Shown piece after piece: positions 1 to 5,687 of a DNA stretch of 5,805 nucleotides. Source of the stretch: UBA4717 sp002404395 (GTDB lineage Bacteria; Bacillota; Clostridia; Oscillospirales; CAG-272); contig CALFNW010000069.1 of NCBI GenBank assembly GCA_937902275.1, positions 1 through 5,805 on the forward strand, read 5' to 3'. Positions within the stretch are counted from its first letter, which is position 1. Each line of letters opens with the position of its first letter. The notes below the pieces were generated by a model. It did not search any database. It saw only the letters and a list, made by a program, of their open reading frames with translations, and was not told where the DNA came from. Both the position numbers and the translations under genes were made by a program.

Positions 1-24
1 TGAGCGTAAATAATTCAGAAAGGG

Positions 25-50
25 TATGATGTAGCCTTAACTATATCATA
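25..50. promoter_or_regulatory. AT-rich inverted repeat just before the DUF4886 gene
   Basis: TATGATGTAG (25-34) can pair with CTATATCATA (41-50), giving a 10-bp stem with one G-T pair and a 6-base loop. It ends 10 bases before the start codon. It could be an operator for a dimeric regulator or an RNA hairpin in the leader. The run of T needed for a terminator is absent. A second short palindrome, TCATATGA (57-64), spans the start codon. Function unknown. Confidence 0.4.
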
Positions 51-60
51 CAAGTATCAT

Positions 61-780
61 ATGAAAATTTTATCTATAGGTAACAGTTTCTCTCAGGATG
101 CCCAACGTTATTTGCATCGGATTGCAGCGATAAACAACAAAGATTTAACTTGCGCTAATCTGTATATCGGTGGCTGTACATTAAAGCGGCATTATATAAA
201 TTTGACGGATAACGAGGCGGCATATAATTTTCAGTTTAACGGTGAGGATACTAATTTAAAGATTTCTATTAAAACCGCCGTAAAAAGTAATGATTGGGAT
301 TATATCACAATTCAGCAAGCAAGTCATGAAAGCTTTAATTTTGAAAGTTATATACCGTATCTTGAAAAAATAAATGAATGGCTTAGACTGCGTTCTGATG
401 CGAAAATACTTTTGCATCAAACATGGGCATATCCGCAGAATATGAAAAGACTTTCAGAGATGGGGTTTAAAACGACGGAGGAAATGTTTTATTCAGTCAA
501 AGACGCGTATGAAAGAGCAAAAGATATAATCCATCCTGACGGAATGATTAAAAGCGGCGAGGCAATGTTAAAGGCATATCAGTTAATTCCGGAAATTGTT
601 TATCGTGATGATATTCATGCAAGTTATGGGTTTGGCAGATATCTTTTGGGCTGCGTTTGGTATAGTTTTTTGTTTGGAGAGGTTCCCAAAAATAATATCA
701 TAAATTTTGATGAAAATGTAGCTGATGAATATTTTGAAATAATAAGCAAAATTTTGTATAGCAATAGTGATGTTGTGTAG
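61..780 (+). CDS. DUF4886-family SGNH-hydrolase-like protein
   Basis: Complete 239-residue protein. The N-terminus MKILSIGNSFS is the typical opening of DUF4886 proteins, a family related to SGNH/GDSL esterases. In that reading IGNSFS (residues 6-11) is block I with Ser9 as candidate nucleophile, the IGG around residues 36-38 is the block II glycine region, and RDDIHASYGFGRYLLGCVW (182-200) carries the terminal DxxH (Asp183, His186) catalytic pair. QQASHES (85-91) and HQTWAYP (119-125) are further conserved-looking stretches. There is no signal peptide or membrane segment, so it is probably cytoplasmic. The substrate is unknown; esterase or carbohydrate-deacylase activity is only a family-level guess. 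The start is chosen because the motif begins directly at this Met and the frame has no earlier ATG before a stop at 7-9. No good Shine-Dalgarno sequence is visible; the nearest purine run, AGAAAGGG (17-24), is too far away. The gene is clearly more AT-rich, with A/T-ending codons, than the genes from 1347 onward, which hints at a separate origin. The terminator at 1207 separates it from the transporter locus. Confidence 0.85.
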   Translation: MKILSIGNSFSQDAQRYLHRIAAINNKDLTCANLYIGGCTLKRHYINLTDNEAAYNFQFNGEDTNLKISIKTAVKSNDWDYITIQQASHESFNFESYIPYLEKINEWLRLRSDAKILLHQTWAYPQNMKRLSEMGFKTTEEMFYSVKDAYERAKDIIHPDGMIKSGEAMLKAYQLIPEIVYRDDIHASYGFGRYLLGCVWYSFLFGEVPKNNIINFDENVADEYFEIISKILYSNSDVV

Positions 781-851
781 CAGTTCATGTATTAAAAGAT
801 TATCGGACAACATTAAATCGGAGTACTATCACGACGATGAGGTTCACATTC

Positions 852-874
852 GCGCTTCGTTGGAAACAAAGCGC
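852..874. repeat. Hairpin-forming inverted repeat 1
   Basis: GCGCTT (852-857) pairs with AAGCGC (869-874). After one C/A mismatch, GTT (859-861) pairs with AAC (865-867), leaving a GGA loop. Nine of ten positions pair. No T-run follows, so it is not a standard intrinsic terminator. It lies immediately upstream of a second hairpin, suggesting one structured element. Confidence 0.5.
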
Positions 875-881
875 TCAGCCC

Positions 882-911
882 AAAGGCGGTGCAGAGTCGG
901 CGCCCCGCTTT
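882..911. repeat. Hairpin-forming inverted repeat 2
   Basis: AAAG (882-885) pairs with CTTT (908-911). CGG (887-889) pairs with CCG (905-907). After a two-base bulge (903-904), TGC (890-892) pairs with GCG (900-902) using one T-G pair. The loop is seven bases. The stem is GC-rich and interrupted. Together with the hairpin at 852-874 it makes a compact structured block of the kind found in dispersed intergenic repeats. Confidence 0.4.
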
Positions 912-940
912 GTTCGGATCATGTCAAAAGGCTGCGTGGG

Positions 941-954
941 AATTGACAATTGAC
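941..954. repeat. Tandem 7-mer AATTGAC x2
   Basis: Two exact adjacent copies of AATTGAC. They create two TTGACA hexamers (943-948 and 950-955), but no TATAAT-like hexamer lies at 16-18 bases from either, so this is better read as a short tandem repeat than as a promoter. Confidence 0.6.
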
Positions 955-1100
955 AAACGGTTCGATAAGACGAAGAAGCTATATATCTATGGAGAGCAGT
1001 ACCGAATGCGATAAGTATTTTACCTCTCGGCATGGAACTCGCCGACACGCGCCGATCGGGTGAGCATGGTGTACTTTTTGATTTGATAAAGTATCCGCGC

Positions 1101-1134
1101 CACGAGTAAATATGATACACGAATAAATATGATA
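1101..1134. repeat. 17-bp tandem duplication
   Basis: CACGAGTAAATATGATA (1101-1117) is followed with no gap by CACGAATAAATATGATA (1118-1134). Sixteen of 17 bases match; the difference is G1106 versus A1123. It is a direct tandem duplication, either recent slippage or a paired binding site. It does not lie next to a recognisable promoter. Confidence 0.8.
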
Positions 1135-1165
1135 AAAGAGAGAAACACTCCGGAATTTTGCGCTA

Positions 1166-1182
1166 ATGAATCAAAAATTCAT
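1166..1182. repeat. Short inverted repeat ATGAAT-n5-ATTCAT
   Basis: A perfect 6-bp inverted repeat with a five-base CAAAA loop, in AT-rich DNA upstream of the terminator. The stem is weak and is not followed by a continuous T-run on either strand, so termination is unlikely. It could be a chance palindrome or a protein site. Confidence 0.3.
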
Positions 1183-1206
1183 GTTTATTGCAGATATTTG
1201 CCGTTT

Positions 1207-1249
1207 AAACAAAACCGCTTATTCATAAAAGGATGGGCGGTTTTGTTTT
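1207..1249 (+). terminator. Intrinsic transcription terminator
   Basis: AAACAAAACCGC (1207-1218) pairs perfectly with GCGGTTTTGTTT (1237-1248): a 12-bp stem with an 18-base loop. The 3' arm is T-rich and continues into a further T. The AAAACCGC/GCGGTTTT form is common for Firmicute terminators. By symmetry it could also work in reverse. It lies just before the tetR promoter and would block readthrough from the left into the regulator-transporter locus. Confidence 0.8.
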
Positions 1250-1271
1250 ACAAAAAAATACGCAGTTCCTA

Positions 1272-1300
1272 TTGACAAATCGGATAAGCGGGTCTATAAT
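1272..1300 (+). promoter_or_regulatory. Sigma-A promoter of tetR, exact consensus
   Basis: TTGACA (1272-1277) and TATAAT (1295-1300) are both perfect consensus hexamers, separated by exactly 17 bases. The expected start of transcription is near 1307, giving a leader of about 40 bases before the tetR start. A promoter this strong in front of a repressor gene suggests it is normally held down, fitting the candidate operator directly over the start site. Confidence 0.9.
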
Positions 1301-1301
1301 A

Positions 1302-1330
1302 ATAACGCTGTTATGAAACGATGTTATGAA
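1302..1330. promoter_or_regulatory. Candidate TetR operator at the tetR start site
   Basis: ATAAC-GCT-GTTAT (1302-1314) is a 5-bp inverted repeat starting one base after the -10 hexamer and covering the predicted transcription start. TGTTATGAA occurs twice as a direct repeat (1309-1317 and 1322-1330), 13 bases apart. Placement fits autorepression, the usual arrangement for TetR-family genes. A similar palindrome lies at the promoter near 5584. That this protein binds here is inference. Confidence 0.5.
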
Positions 1331-1346
1331 TAAAAAAGGTGAGGGT

Positions 1347-1973
1347 ATGGCAAAGCAGATCGAAGGCGTGGCGGAACGCATAATTACCGCCGCAAAACAC
1401 GAATTTCTTGACAAGGGTTATGTTGATGCCTCTCTGCGTACTATTGCTGCCGAAGCGGATACCAGCACCAATTCCATCTATGTCCGTTTCGGCGATAAAG
1501 AGGGGCTTTTCTCGGCTATTGTCGAACCGGTATTGAGCGAAATGATCGAGCGGTTCATCCGTATTCAGGAAAAATTTCATCAGATGTCGGCTGAGGAGCA
1601 GGCAGAGCAGATGCCGAAATACGCCGACGGAGGTACATCGGAGCTGATCGACTATATGTATGAACGGCTTGACGAGTTCCGACTGTTGCTTGATTCGTCC
1701 TACGGCACGCGGTTCCACAATTTCGTTGACGAGCTTGTGCGCATTGAAGTCGAATACACGTACAAGTATATGGAATCTGTCGGCTACCCCGACAGATTCG
1801 GCGATACGGTGACGCAGAAGCTTTTACACATCGTGACGACATCGCGCTTTGAAAGCATATTCGAGATCATCCGCCACGGTATGAGCCGCAAAGAGGCATC
1901 GGAATATATTGAACTTCTCAGCCGCTATCACCGCACAGGATTCCTTGAGATTTTCGGCAGTGTCGCGCGGTAA
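1347..1973 (+). CDS. TetR/AcrR-family transcriptional regulator
   Basis: 208 residues when started at 1347, a normal length for the family. Residues 7-55 form the TetR DNA-binding domain: a first helix around GVAERIITAAKHEFLDKGY, then the helix-turn-helix SLRTIAAEADTSTNSIYVRF (29-48) and GDKEGLFSAI, the usual end of the domain. The remainder (about 60-208) is the variable helical ligand-binding and dimerisation domain, with no recognisable ligand motif. The start at 1347 is preferred over the in-frame ATG at 1326 because AAGGTGAGGG (1336-1345) gives a good ribosome-binding site for it, whereas 1326 has none and sits inside the candidate operator. The gene is followed 84 bases later by a two-gene ABC transporter unit on the same strand, so the regulator most likely controls those genes and itself. 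Such proteins are usually repressors released by a small ligand, often linked to the transporter substrate; the ligand here is unknown. Confidence 0.93.
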   Translation: MAKQIEGVAERIITAAKHEFLDKGYVDASLRTIAAEADTSTNSIYVRFGDKEGLFSAIVEPVLSEMIERFIRIQEKFHQMSAEEQAEQMPKYADGGTSELIDYMYERLDEFRLLLDSSYGTRFHNFVDELVRIEVEYTYKYMESVGYPDRFGDTVTQKLLHIVTTSRFESIFEIIRHGMSRKEASEYIELLSRYHRTGFLEIFGSVAR

Positions 1974-1984
1974 AAAGTACAGAT

Positions 1985-2008
1985 AGGCTGTCTTAAGCGA
2001 CGGCCTTT
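1985..2008 (+). terminator. Weak hairpin after tetR, possible partial terminator
   Basis: AGGCTGTC (1985-1992) pairs with GACGGCCT (1999-2006) using one T-G pair, with a six-base loop, followed only by TT then CAATAAATA. The stem starts 11 bases after the tetR stop. The T-run is too short for efficient termination. It may reduce rather than stop readthrough from tetR into the transporter genes. Confidence 0.4.
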
Positions 2009-2015
2009 CAATAAA

Positions 2016-2039
2016 TATAACAGTTAGCAAAAACTAACT
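2016..2039 (+). promoter_or_regulatory. Possible -10 element and palindromic operator before the ABC genes
   Basis: AGTTAG (2022-2027) and CTAACT (2034-2039) form a perfect 6-bp inverted repeat around CAAAAA. TATAAC (2016-2021) immediately precedes it and is a plausible -10 hexamer; the best -35 at 17-base spacing is the poor TTAAGC (1993-1998). If this is a promoter, transcription would start within the palindrome, a classic repressor position. The palindrome could also be a small RNA hairpin just before the ribosome-binding site. GTTAG/CTAAC cores also occur in DtxR/IdeR iron boxes, but there the spacing between them is much shorter. Which protein binds is unknown. Confidence 0.45.
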
Positions 2040-2057
2040 TACGGGAGGTAAGGATTT

Positions 2058-3800
2058 ATGAAAGAACAAAGCCCGGTAGGGCGGATCTGGGAACTTGGTG
2101 AAAAAGAACACGGCAAGCTCATCGCGGCGGTCGTTCTTGCCGTGTTCGGTGTTGCCTTCGGCATGGCTCCGTATTTTGCCGCGGCAAAGCTTATCGTGCT
2201 GTTGCTTGCGGGAGAGACCGCATTTACTGCATATCTGCCGTGGCTCGTGACAGCGCTCGGCGGCTATCTCGTCCGTACGGTACTCTACAACGGCGCGCTC
2301 GGCATTTCGCACAAGGCGACTTTCGACATTTTAAAAACTATCCGCCAAAAGCTGCTTGCAAAGCTGCCACGCCTGCCGCTCGGAACGGTTATGGACACTT
2401 CAAGCGGCAAGCTCAAGGAGACTATCGTTGATCAGGTGGATGGCATGGAAACAACGCTTGCACATCTGTTTCCCGAGATGACGGCAAATATCGTTACACC
2501 GTTATTGACGGTCGTTTATCTGTTCATACTTGATTGGCGGCTCGCACTTTTATCGCTTGCGGTATTTCCGGTTGCGTTCGTATTTATGATGACGGTAATG
2601 GGCGGTTATGCCAAGGATTATGAGGGTGCTGTCAATGCGACGACCGAAATGAGCGGCACCATGATCGAGTACATAAACGGTATCGAGGTCATCAAGGCGT
2701 TCAATCAGGGTAAAACCTCATATACAAAACTTACCGACAAGGTGCGTGCAAACGCGCAGTATTATTACGATTGGATGCGCCGCTCACAGCTGGGAATGTC
2801 CATGGCATACGCCTTTTTCCCCGCACAGATGCTGACGATACTGCCTTTCGGCTGGCTGTTCTATACGCACGGCACGCTGACGGCTGAGACATTTATCACA
2901 GTTATCATTCTTGCACTCGGCATGGCGGCGCCGATTGTCGCCGCGTTCAACTTTGTCGATACGCTGGCGCAGGTCGGCACGACCGTTTCTCAGGTGGATG
3001 AAATACTGAAAGCCGAGGAGCAGGGGCACGGTACAAAAAGTGTTGTCCTAAAAGATCACAATATTGAAGTCAAAGATGTTTCTTTCGGCTACCACGACGA
3101 TAAAGAAATACTGCACGATGTCACACTTTCCGTTCCGCAAAACAGCATGACAGCACTCGTCGGTCCATCCGGTTCCGGTAAATCGACGCTTGCGAAGCTC
3201 ATCGCGGGCTTCTGGGATGTGAAGCACGGTACGATTACGATCGGAGGACATAATTTAAATGATATTCCGCTGACCGAGCTTTACGATCAGGTAGCATTTG
3301 TCTCGCAGGACAATTATCTGTTTGACGATACCGTCCGAGAAAATATCCGCATGGGACGCAGAGACGCGACCGACGCCGAAGTTGAGTCGGCGGCGCACAA
3401 TGCCGGATGCGACAGCATTATAGGCGAGCTTGAAAAAGGATTTGATACGGTCGTCGGCGGTGGCGGCGCACATCTTTCGGGCGGTGAGCGGCAGCGAATT
3501 GCTATAGCGCGCGCCATGCTCAAGGATGCGCCGATCGTTATTCTTGATGAGGCGACTGCCTATATTGATCCGGAAAATGAGGCGATTATCCAACAGGCAG
3601 TGGCAAAGCTGGTGAAAAACAAAACGGTCATCGTGATCGCTCACAGACTCTCCACCATTACGGGCGCTGACAATATCGTTTTGGTGAAGGACGGGCATAT
3701 CGAAGCGCAGGGCAGGCATGAGGAACTGCTTGAAAACTGTGGTCTCTATCGCGAAATGTGGCAGGCACATATCGGAGCAAAGGACGGTGAGGCAGAATGA
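2058..3800 (+). CDS. ABC transporter half-protein, permease-ATPase fusion (first of pair)
   Basis: 580 residues, the usual size of a half-transporter. An N-terminal membrane domain (about 15-310) has roughly six hydrophobic segments near 21-50, 58-80, 140-160, 161-182, 245-270 and 275-300. A linker leads to a C-terminal ATPase domain (about 335-575). All ATPase motifs are intact: A-loop Tyr345, Walker A GPSGSGKST (369-377, Lys375), Q-loop Gln417, signature LSGGERQR (473-480), Walker B IVILDE (493-498) with catalytic Glu498, D-loop Asp504 and switch His529. GGGAGGT (2043-2049), eight bases before the ATG, is a strong ribosome-binding site. Its stop overlaps the start of the next ABC gene by four bases, so translation is probably coupled and the two products probably form a heterodimer in the cytoplasmic membrane. 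Efflux of a toxic compound is the default guess for a TetR-linked pair. The region LFPEMTANIVTPLLTVV also recalls IrtA/YbtP-type importers with exporter fold. Substrate and direction are undetermined. Confidence 0.93.
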   Translation: MKEQSPVGRIWELGEKEHGKLIAAVVLAVFGVAFGMAPYFAAAKLIVLLLAGETAFTAYLPWLVTALGGYLVRTVLYNGALGISHKATFDILKTIRQKLLAKLPRLPLGTVMDTSSGKLKETIVDQVDGMETTLAHLFPEMTANIVTPLLTVVYLFILDWRLALLSLAVFPVAFVFMMTVMGGYAKDYEGAVNATTEMSGTMIEYINGIEVIKAFNQGKTSYTKLTDKVRANAQYYYDWMRRSQLGMSMAYAFFPAQMLTILPFGWLFYTHGTLTAETFITVIILALGMAAPIVAAFNFVDTLAQVGTTVSQVDEILKAEEQGHGTKSVVLKDHNIEVKDVSFGYHDDKEILHDVTLSVPQNSMTALVGPSGSGKSTLAKLIAGFWDVKHGTITIGGHNLNDIPLTELYDQVAFVSQDNYLFDDTVRENIRMGRRDATDAEVESAAHNAGCDSIIGELEKGFDTVVGGGGAHLSGGERQRIAIARAMLKDAPIVILDEATAYIDPENEAIIQQAVAKLVKNKTVIVIAHRLSTITGADNIVLVKDGHIEAQGRHEELLENCGLYREMWQAHIGAKDGEAE

Positions 3801-5527
3801 TCGAAGCATTCCGCAAAATCTGGCGTTTCGCCGGAAACGAAAGAAAAAATATCAATAGATCCGTAGCGGTGGGCTTTTTAACCGCGGTATTTCAAATGTT
3901 TCAGGTGGCGGCGATCTATTTTGTCGTTCTTGCACTGACGAGCGGAGAAAAGAGCGGCAGGATCGCGTGGATCGCATTAGTATGCGAGCTGATCGCAGTA
4001 TTCGGCGGTGCTGTGAGCGCAAGTTTCTCAAAAATGCTGCAGACACACGCCGGATACTTTATGGCGGCAGACCGCAGGATCTCAATTGCAAACAAGCTGA
4101 AGAGCGTGCCGATGGGCTTTTTCAATGCGAACAGTCTCGGTCAGCTCTCGGGCGTGTGCACTACGGTCATCGGCAGTATTGAGAGCATGGTGCCGATGGT
4201 GCTTGTAAACATTCTCGGCGGACTCATTACGACCGTGGTATTTGCGGTGCTGATCTTGGTGTTTGATCTGCGCGTGGGGGCCATCGTTATTATCGGAATC
4301 GCGCTGTATCTGTTTGCGGTCTCCGCAATGGAAAAGAAGTCTGCCGCGATTGCAAACGACATGCAGAAGTCGCAGACCGCGCTGATCGAGGCCGTTCTGG
4401 AGACGGTTCAGGGTATGAGCGTTGTCAAATCTTTTAACCTTACGGGCAAGGGCGACAAAAAAGTGCAGGACGCGCTTGAATACAATCGCCGTGTGAATAT
4501 GGATGTGACAAAAATACTGACCCCATATACCGCGCTTCAGGAGTCGGTGCTCCAGATCGCCGGCGTCGGCATGATGCTTGCGGCGATCTTGCTTTGGATA
4601 AACGGCGGCATGAGCCTTGCGAATGCGCTTATGGCGCTTGTTATGTCCTTTTTCGTGTTCAATCAGATCAAGGCGTTCGGCATGGGTGTTTCCATGCTCC
4701 GTATGACGGCAGCCGCCATTGACCGAACGGAAGAGACCGAGGATATGCCGCGCATGGATGAGAACGGTAAAGACCTGAACCCCGAAAATCATGACATCGT
4801 TTTCGATCATGTGAACTTCTCCTATGAGCAGAAACCGATTCTGCACGACATTTCCGTTACGCTGCCGGACAAAACCACAACGGCGGTCATCGGTCCCTCA
4901 GGCAGCGGCAAAACGACTTTCTGCAACCTGATTGCACGCTTTTGGGATACCGACAGCGGCAGTGTAAAGATAGGCGGATATGATGTTAAGGATTATACAT
5001 TGGAAGCCCTCATGGATCAGATCAGCGTGGTGTTTCAGAATGTTTATCTCTTTGCCGACAGTATTGAAAACAATATCAAATTCGGCAGACCCGACGCAAC
5101 TCACGAAGAAGTCGTGGCGGCTGCCAAAGCGGCTTGCTGCGACGACTTCATAGAGGCGCTTCCGGACGGCTACAATACAGTCGTCGGCGAGGGCGGCGCA
5201 AGTCTTTCGGGCGGCGAAAAACAGCGCATTTCAATTGCGCGCGCTATGCTTAAAAACGCTCCTGTCGTTATCCTTGATGAAGCGACGGCAAATGTAGATC
5301 CGGAGAACGAGGACAGATTACAAAAGGCTATCGAGTCGTTGACGCGCGATAAAACTATCATTATGATCGCGCATAGACTTAAGACCGTACGCCATGCGGA
5401 TCAGATACTTGTTATCGACCATGGGCGTATAGTACAAAAAGGCAAGCACGAACAGTTGATCGCCGAACCCGGCATTTATGCCGATTTTGTCGGTGGTAAG
5501 AAGCAGACCGTCGGTTGGAAGTTGTAA
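3797..5527 (+). CDS. ABC transporter half-protein, permease-ATPase fusion (second of pair)
   Basis: 576 residues with the same architecture: a membrane domain (about 20-305) with hydrophobic segments near 24-48, 56-76, 131-156, 158-178, 250-269 and 272-295, then an ATPase domain (about 333-565). Motifs are intact: A-loop Tyr343, Walker A GPSGSGKTT (366-374, Lys372), Q-loop Gln414, signature LSGGEKQR (470-477), Walker B VVILDE (490-495) with Glu495, D-loop Asp501 and switch His526. The start overlaps the previous stop as ATGA; GGTGAGG (3786-3792) lies four bases upstream inside the previous gene and serves as ribosome-binding site. It probably pairs with the preceding protein. The stretches LIARFWDTDSGSV and VVFQNVYLFADSIENNI, and the C-terminal end GWKL, resemble what I recall of the IrtB/YbtQ-like branch, which imports iron-siderophore complexes despite an exporter fold. 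That resemblance is from memory and would need a tree. A multidrug or peptide exporter remains possible. No clear terminator follows before the promoter at 5561. Confidence 0.93.
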   Translation: MIEAFRKIWRFAGNERKNINRSVAVGFLTAVFQMFQVAAIYFVVLALTSGEKSGRIAWIALVCELIAVFGGAVSASFSKMLQTHAGYFMAADRRISIANKLKSVPMGFFNANSLGQLSGVCTTVIGSIESMVPMVLVNILGGLITTVVFAVLILVFDLRVGAIVIIGIALYLFAVSAMEKKSAAIANDMQKSQTALIEAVLETVQGMSVVKSFNLTGKGDKKVQDALEYNRRVNMDVTKILTPYTALQESVLQIAGVGMMLAAILLWINGGMSLANALMALVMSFFVFNQIKAFGMGVSMLRMTAAAIDRTEETEDMPRMDENGKDLNPENHDIVFDHVNFSYEQKPILHDISVTLPDKTTTAVIGPSGSGKTTFCNLIARFWDTDSGSVKIGGYDVKDYTLEALMDQISVVFQNVYLFADSIENNIKFGRPDATHEEVVAAAKAACCDDFIEALPDGYNTVVGEGGASLSGGEKQRISIARAMLKNAPVVILDEATANVDPENEDRLQKAIESLTRDKTIIMIAHRLKTVRHADQILVIDHGRIVQKGKHEQLIAEPGIYADFVGGKKQTVGWKL

Positions 5528-5560
5528 AATAAAGTTATACGGGAAAATTCGGACTTTCGC

Positions 5561-5589
5561 TTGACATATGGCAAAAACGGCGGTATAAT
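5561..5589 (+). promoter_or_regulatory. Sigma-A promoter, exact consensus, upstream of the last gene
   Basis: TTGACA (5561-5566) and TATAAT (5584-5589) are perfect hexamers with a 17-base spacer, the same geometry as the tetR promoter. Transcription should start near 5596, leaving a leader of about 90 bases before the ATG at 5688. It shows that the downstream gene can be transcribed independently of the ABC genes. Confidence 0.9.
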
Positions 5590-5603
5590 ATTACATGGTA
5601 TAT

Positions 5604-5617
5604 ATAACGCACGTTAT
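5604..5617. promoter_or_regulatory. Candidate operator ATAACG-CA-CGTTAT
   Basis: A perfect inverted repeat with 6-bp arms and a two-base centre, about 8 bases after the predicted start of transcription. Its ATAACGC...GTTAT core matches the 13-base palindrome at 1302-1314 over the tetR start site, with one extra base in the middle. Position and similarity suggest that the local TetR protein may bind both. This is inference; the spacing difference is a caution. Confidence 0.5.
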
Positions 5618-5687
5618 CTATTGCGGCTTGCCGGATTTGTGCGGACATACCGAAAATATTATTGATTTTTAATCGGGAGAGTGGATC

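Larger units (their letters stand above)
781..1206. other. Gene-free intergenic stretch with small repeats
   Basis: I find no credible coding region here on either strand. The open frames are short, lack ribosome-binding sites and match no family I recognise. The longest is an 81-codon reverse-strand frame (875-1120). The stretch is patchy in composition: a GC-rich part with strong local inverted repeats (about 850-912), a 7-bp tandem repeat (941-954), a 17-bp tandem duplication (1101-1134) and an AT-rich inverted repeat (1166-1182). This mix suggests a dispersed repeat or MITE-like remnant, or decayed DNA, between two unrelated transcription units. That interpretation is inference. Confidence 0.6.

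Noticed and set aside
943..985. TTGACA hexamers as a possible promoter
   Set aside because: No -10-like hexamer lies at 16-18 bases from either copy; the TATATA at 980-985 is too far away.
969..1109. A stop-free + strand stretch of 46 codons ending in ...LFDLIKYPRHE and TAA
   Set aside because: It looks somewhat protein-like and could be a gene remnant, but it has no upstream start with a ribosome-binding site and I cannot match it to a family. Forty-six open codons can occur by chance.
875..1120. An 81-codon reverse-strand open frame in the intergenic stretch
   Set aside because: There is no ribosome-binding site or family match, and it crosses the 7-bp tandem repeat, one hairpin and part of the 17-bp duplication. 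It is more likely chance reading of repeat-like DNA.
1313..1333. Six-codon open frame (MKRCYE) in the tetR leader
   Set aside because: It begins within a few bases of the predicted transcription start and has no ribosome-binding site, so a leader peptide is unlikely.
1326..1346. Seven-codon upstream extension of the TetR protein (ATG at 1326)
   Set aside because: No ribosome-binding site precedes it, while AAGGTGAGGG sits correctly for the ATG at 1347, and family members typically start near there.
3255..3809. A 184-codon reverse-strand open frame within the first ABC gene
   Set aside because: It is antisense to the conserved ATPase domain, has no family resemblance and no start signals.
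4082..4846. A 254-codon open frame on the reverse strand within the second ABC gene
   Set aside because: It is fully antisense to a well-supported gene, its protein is rich in His, Arg and Asn with no recognisable domain, and no promoter or ribosome-binding site serves it. It is a by-product of the codon pattern of the + strand gene.
5528..5560. Possible terminator after the second ABC gene
   Set aside because: Only weak pairing (GAAA with TTTC) is present and there is no T-run, so I cannot support a terminator here.
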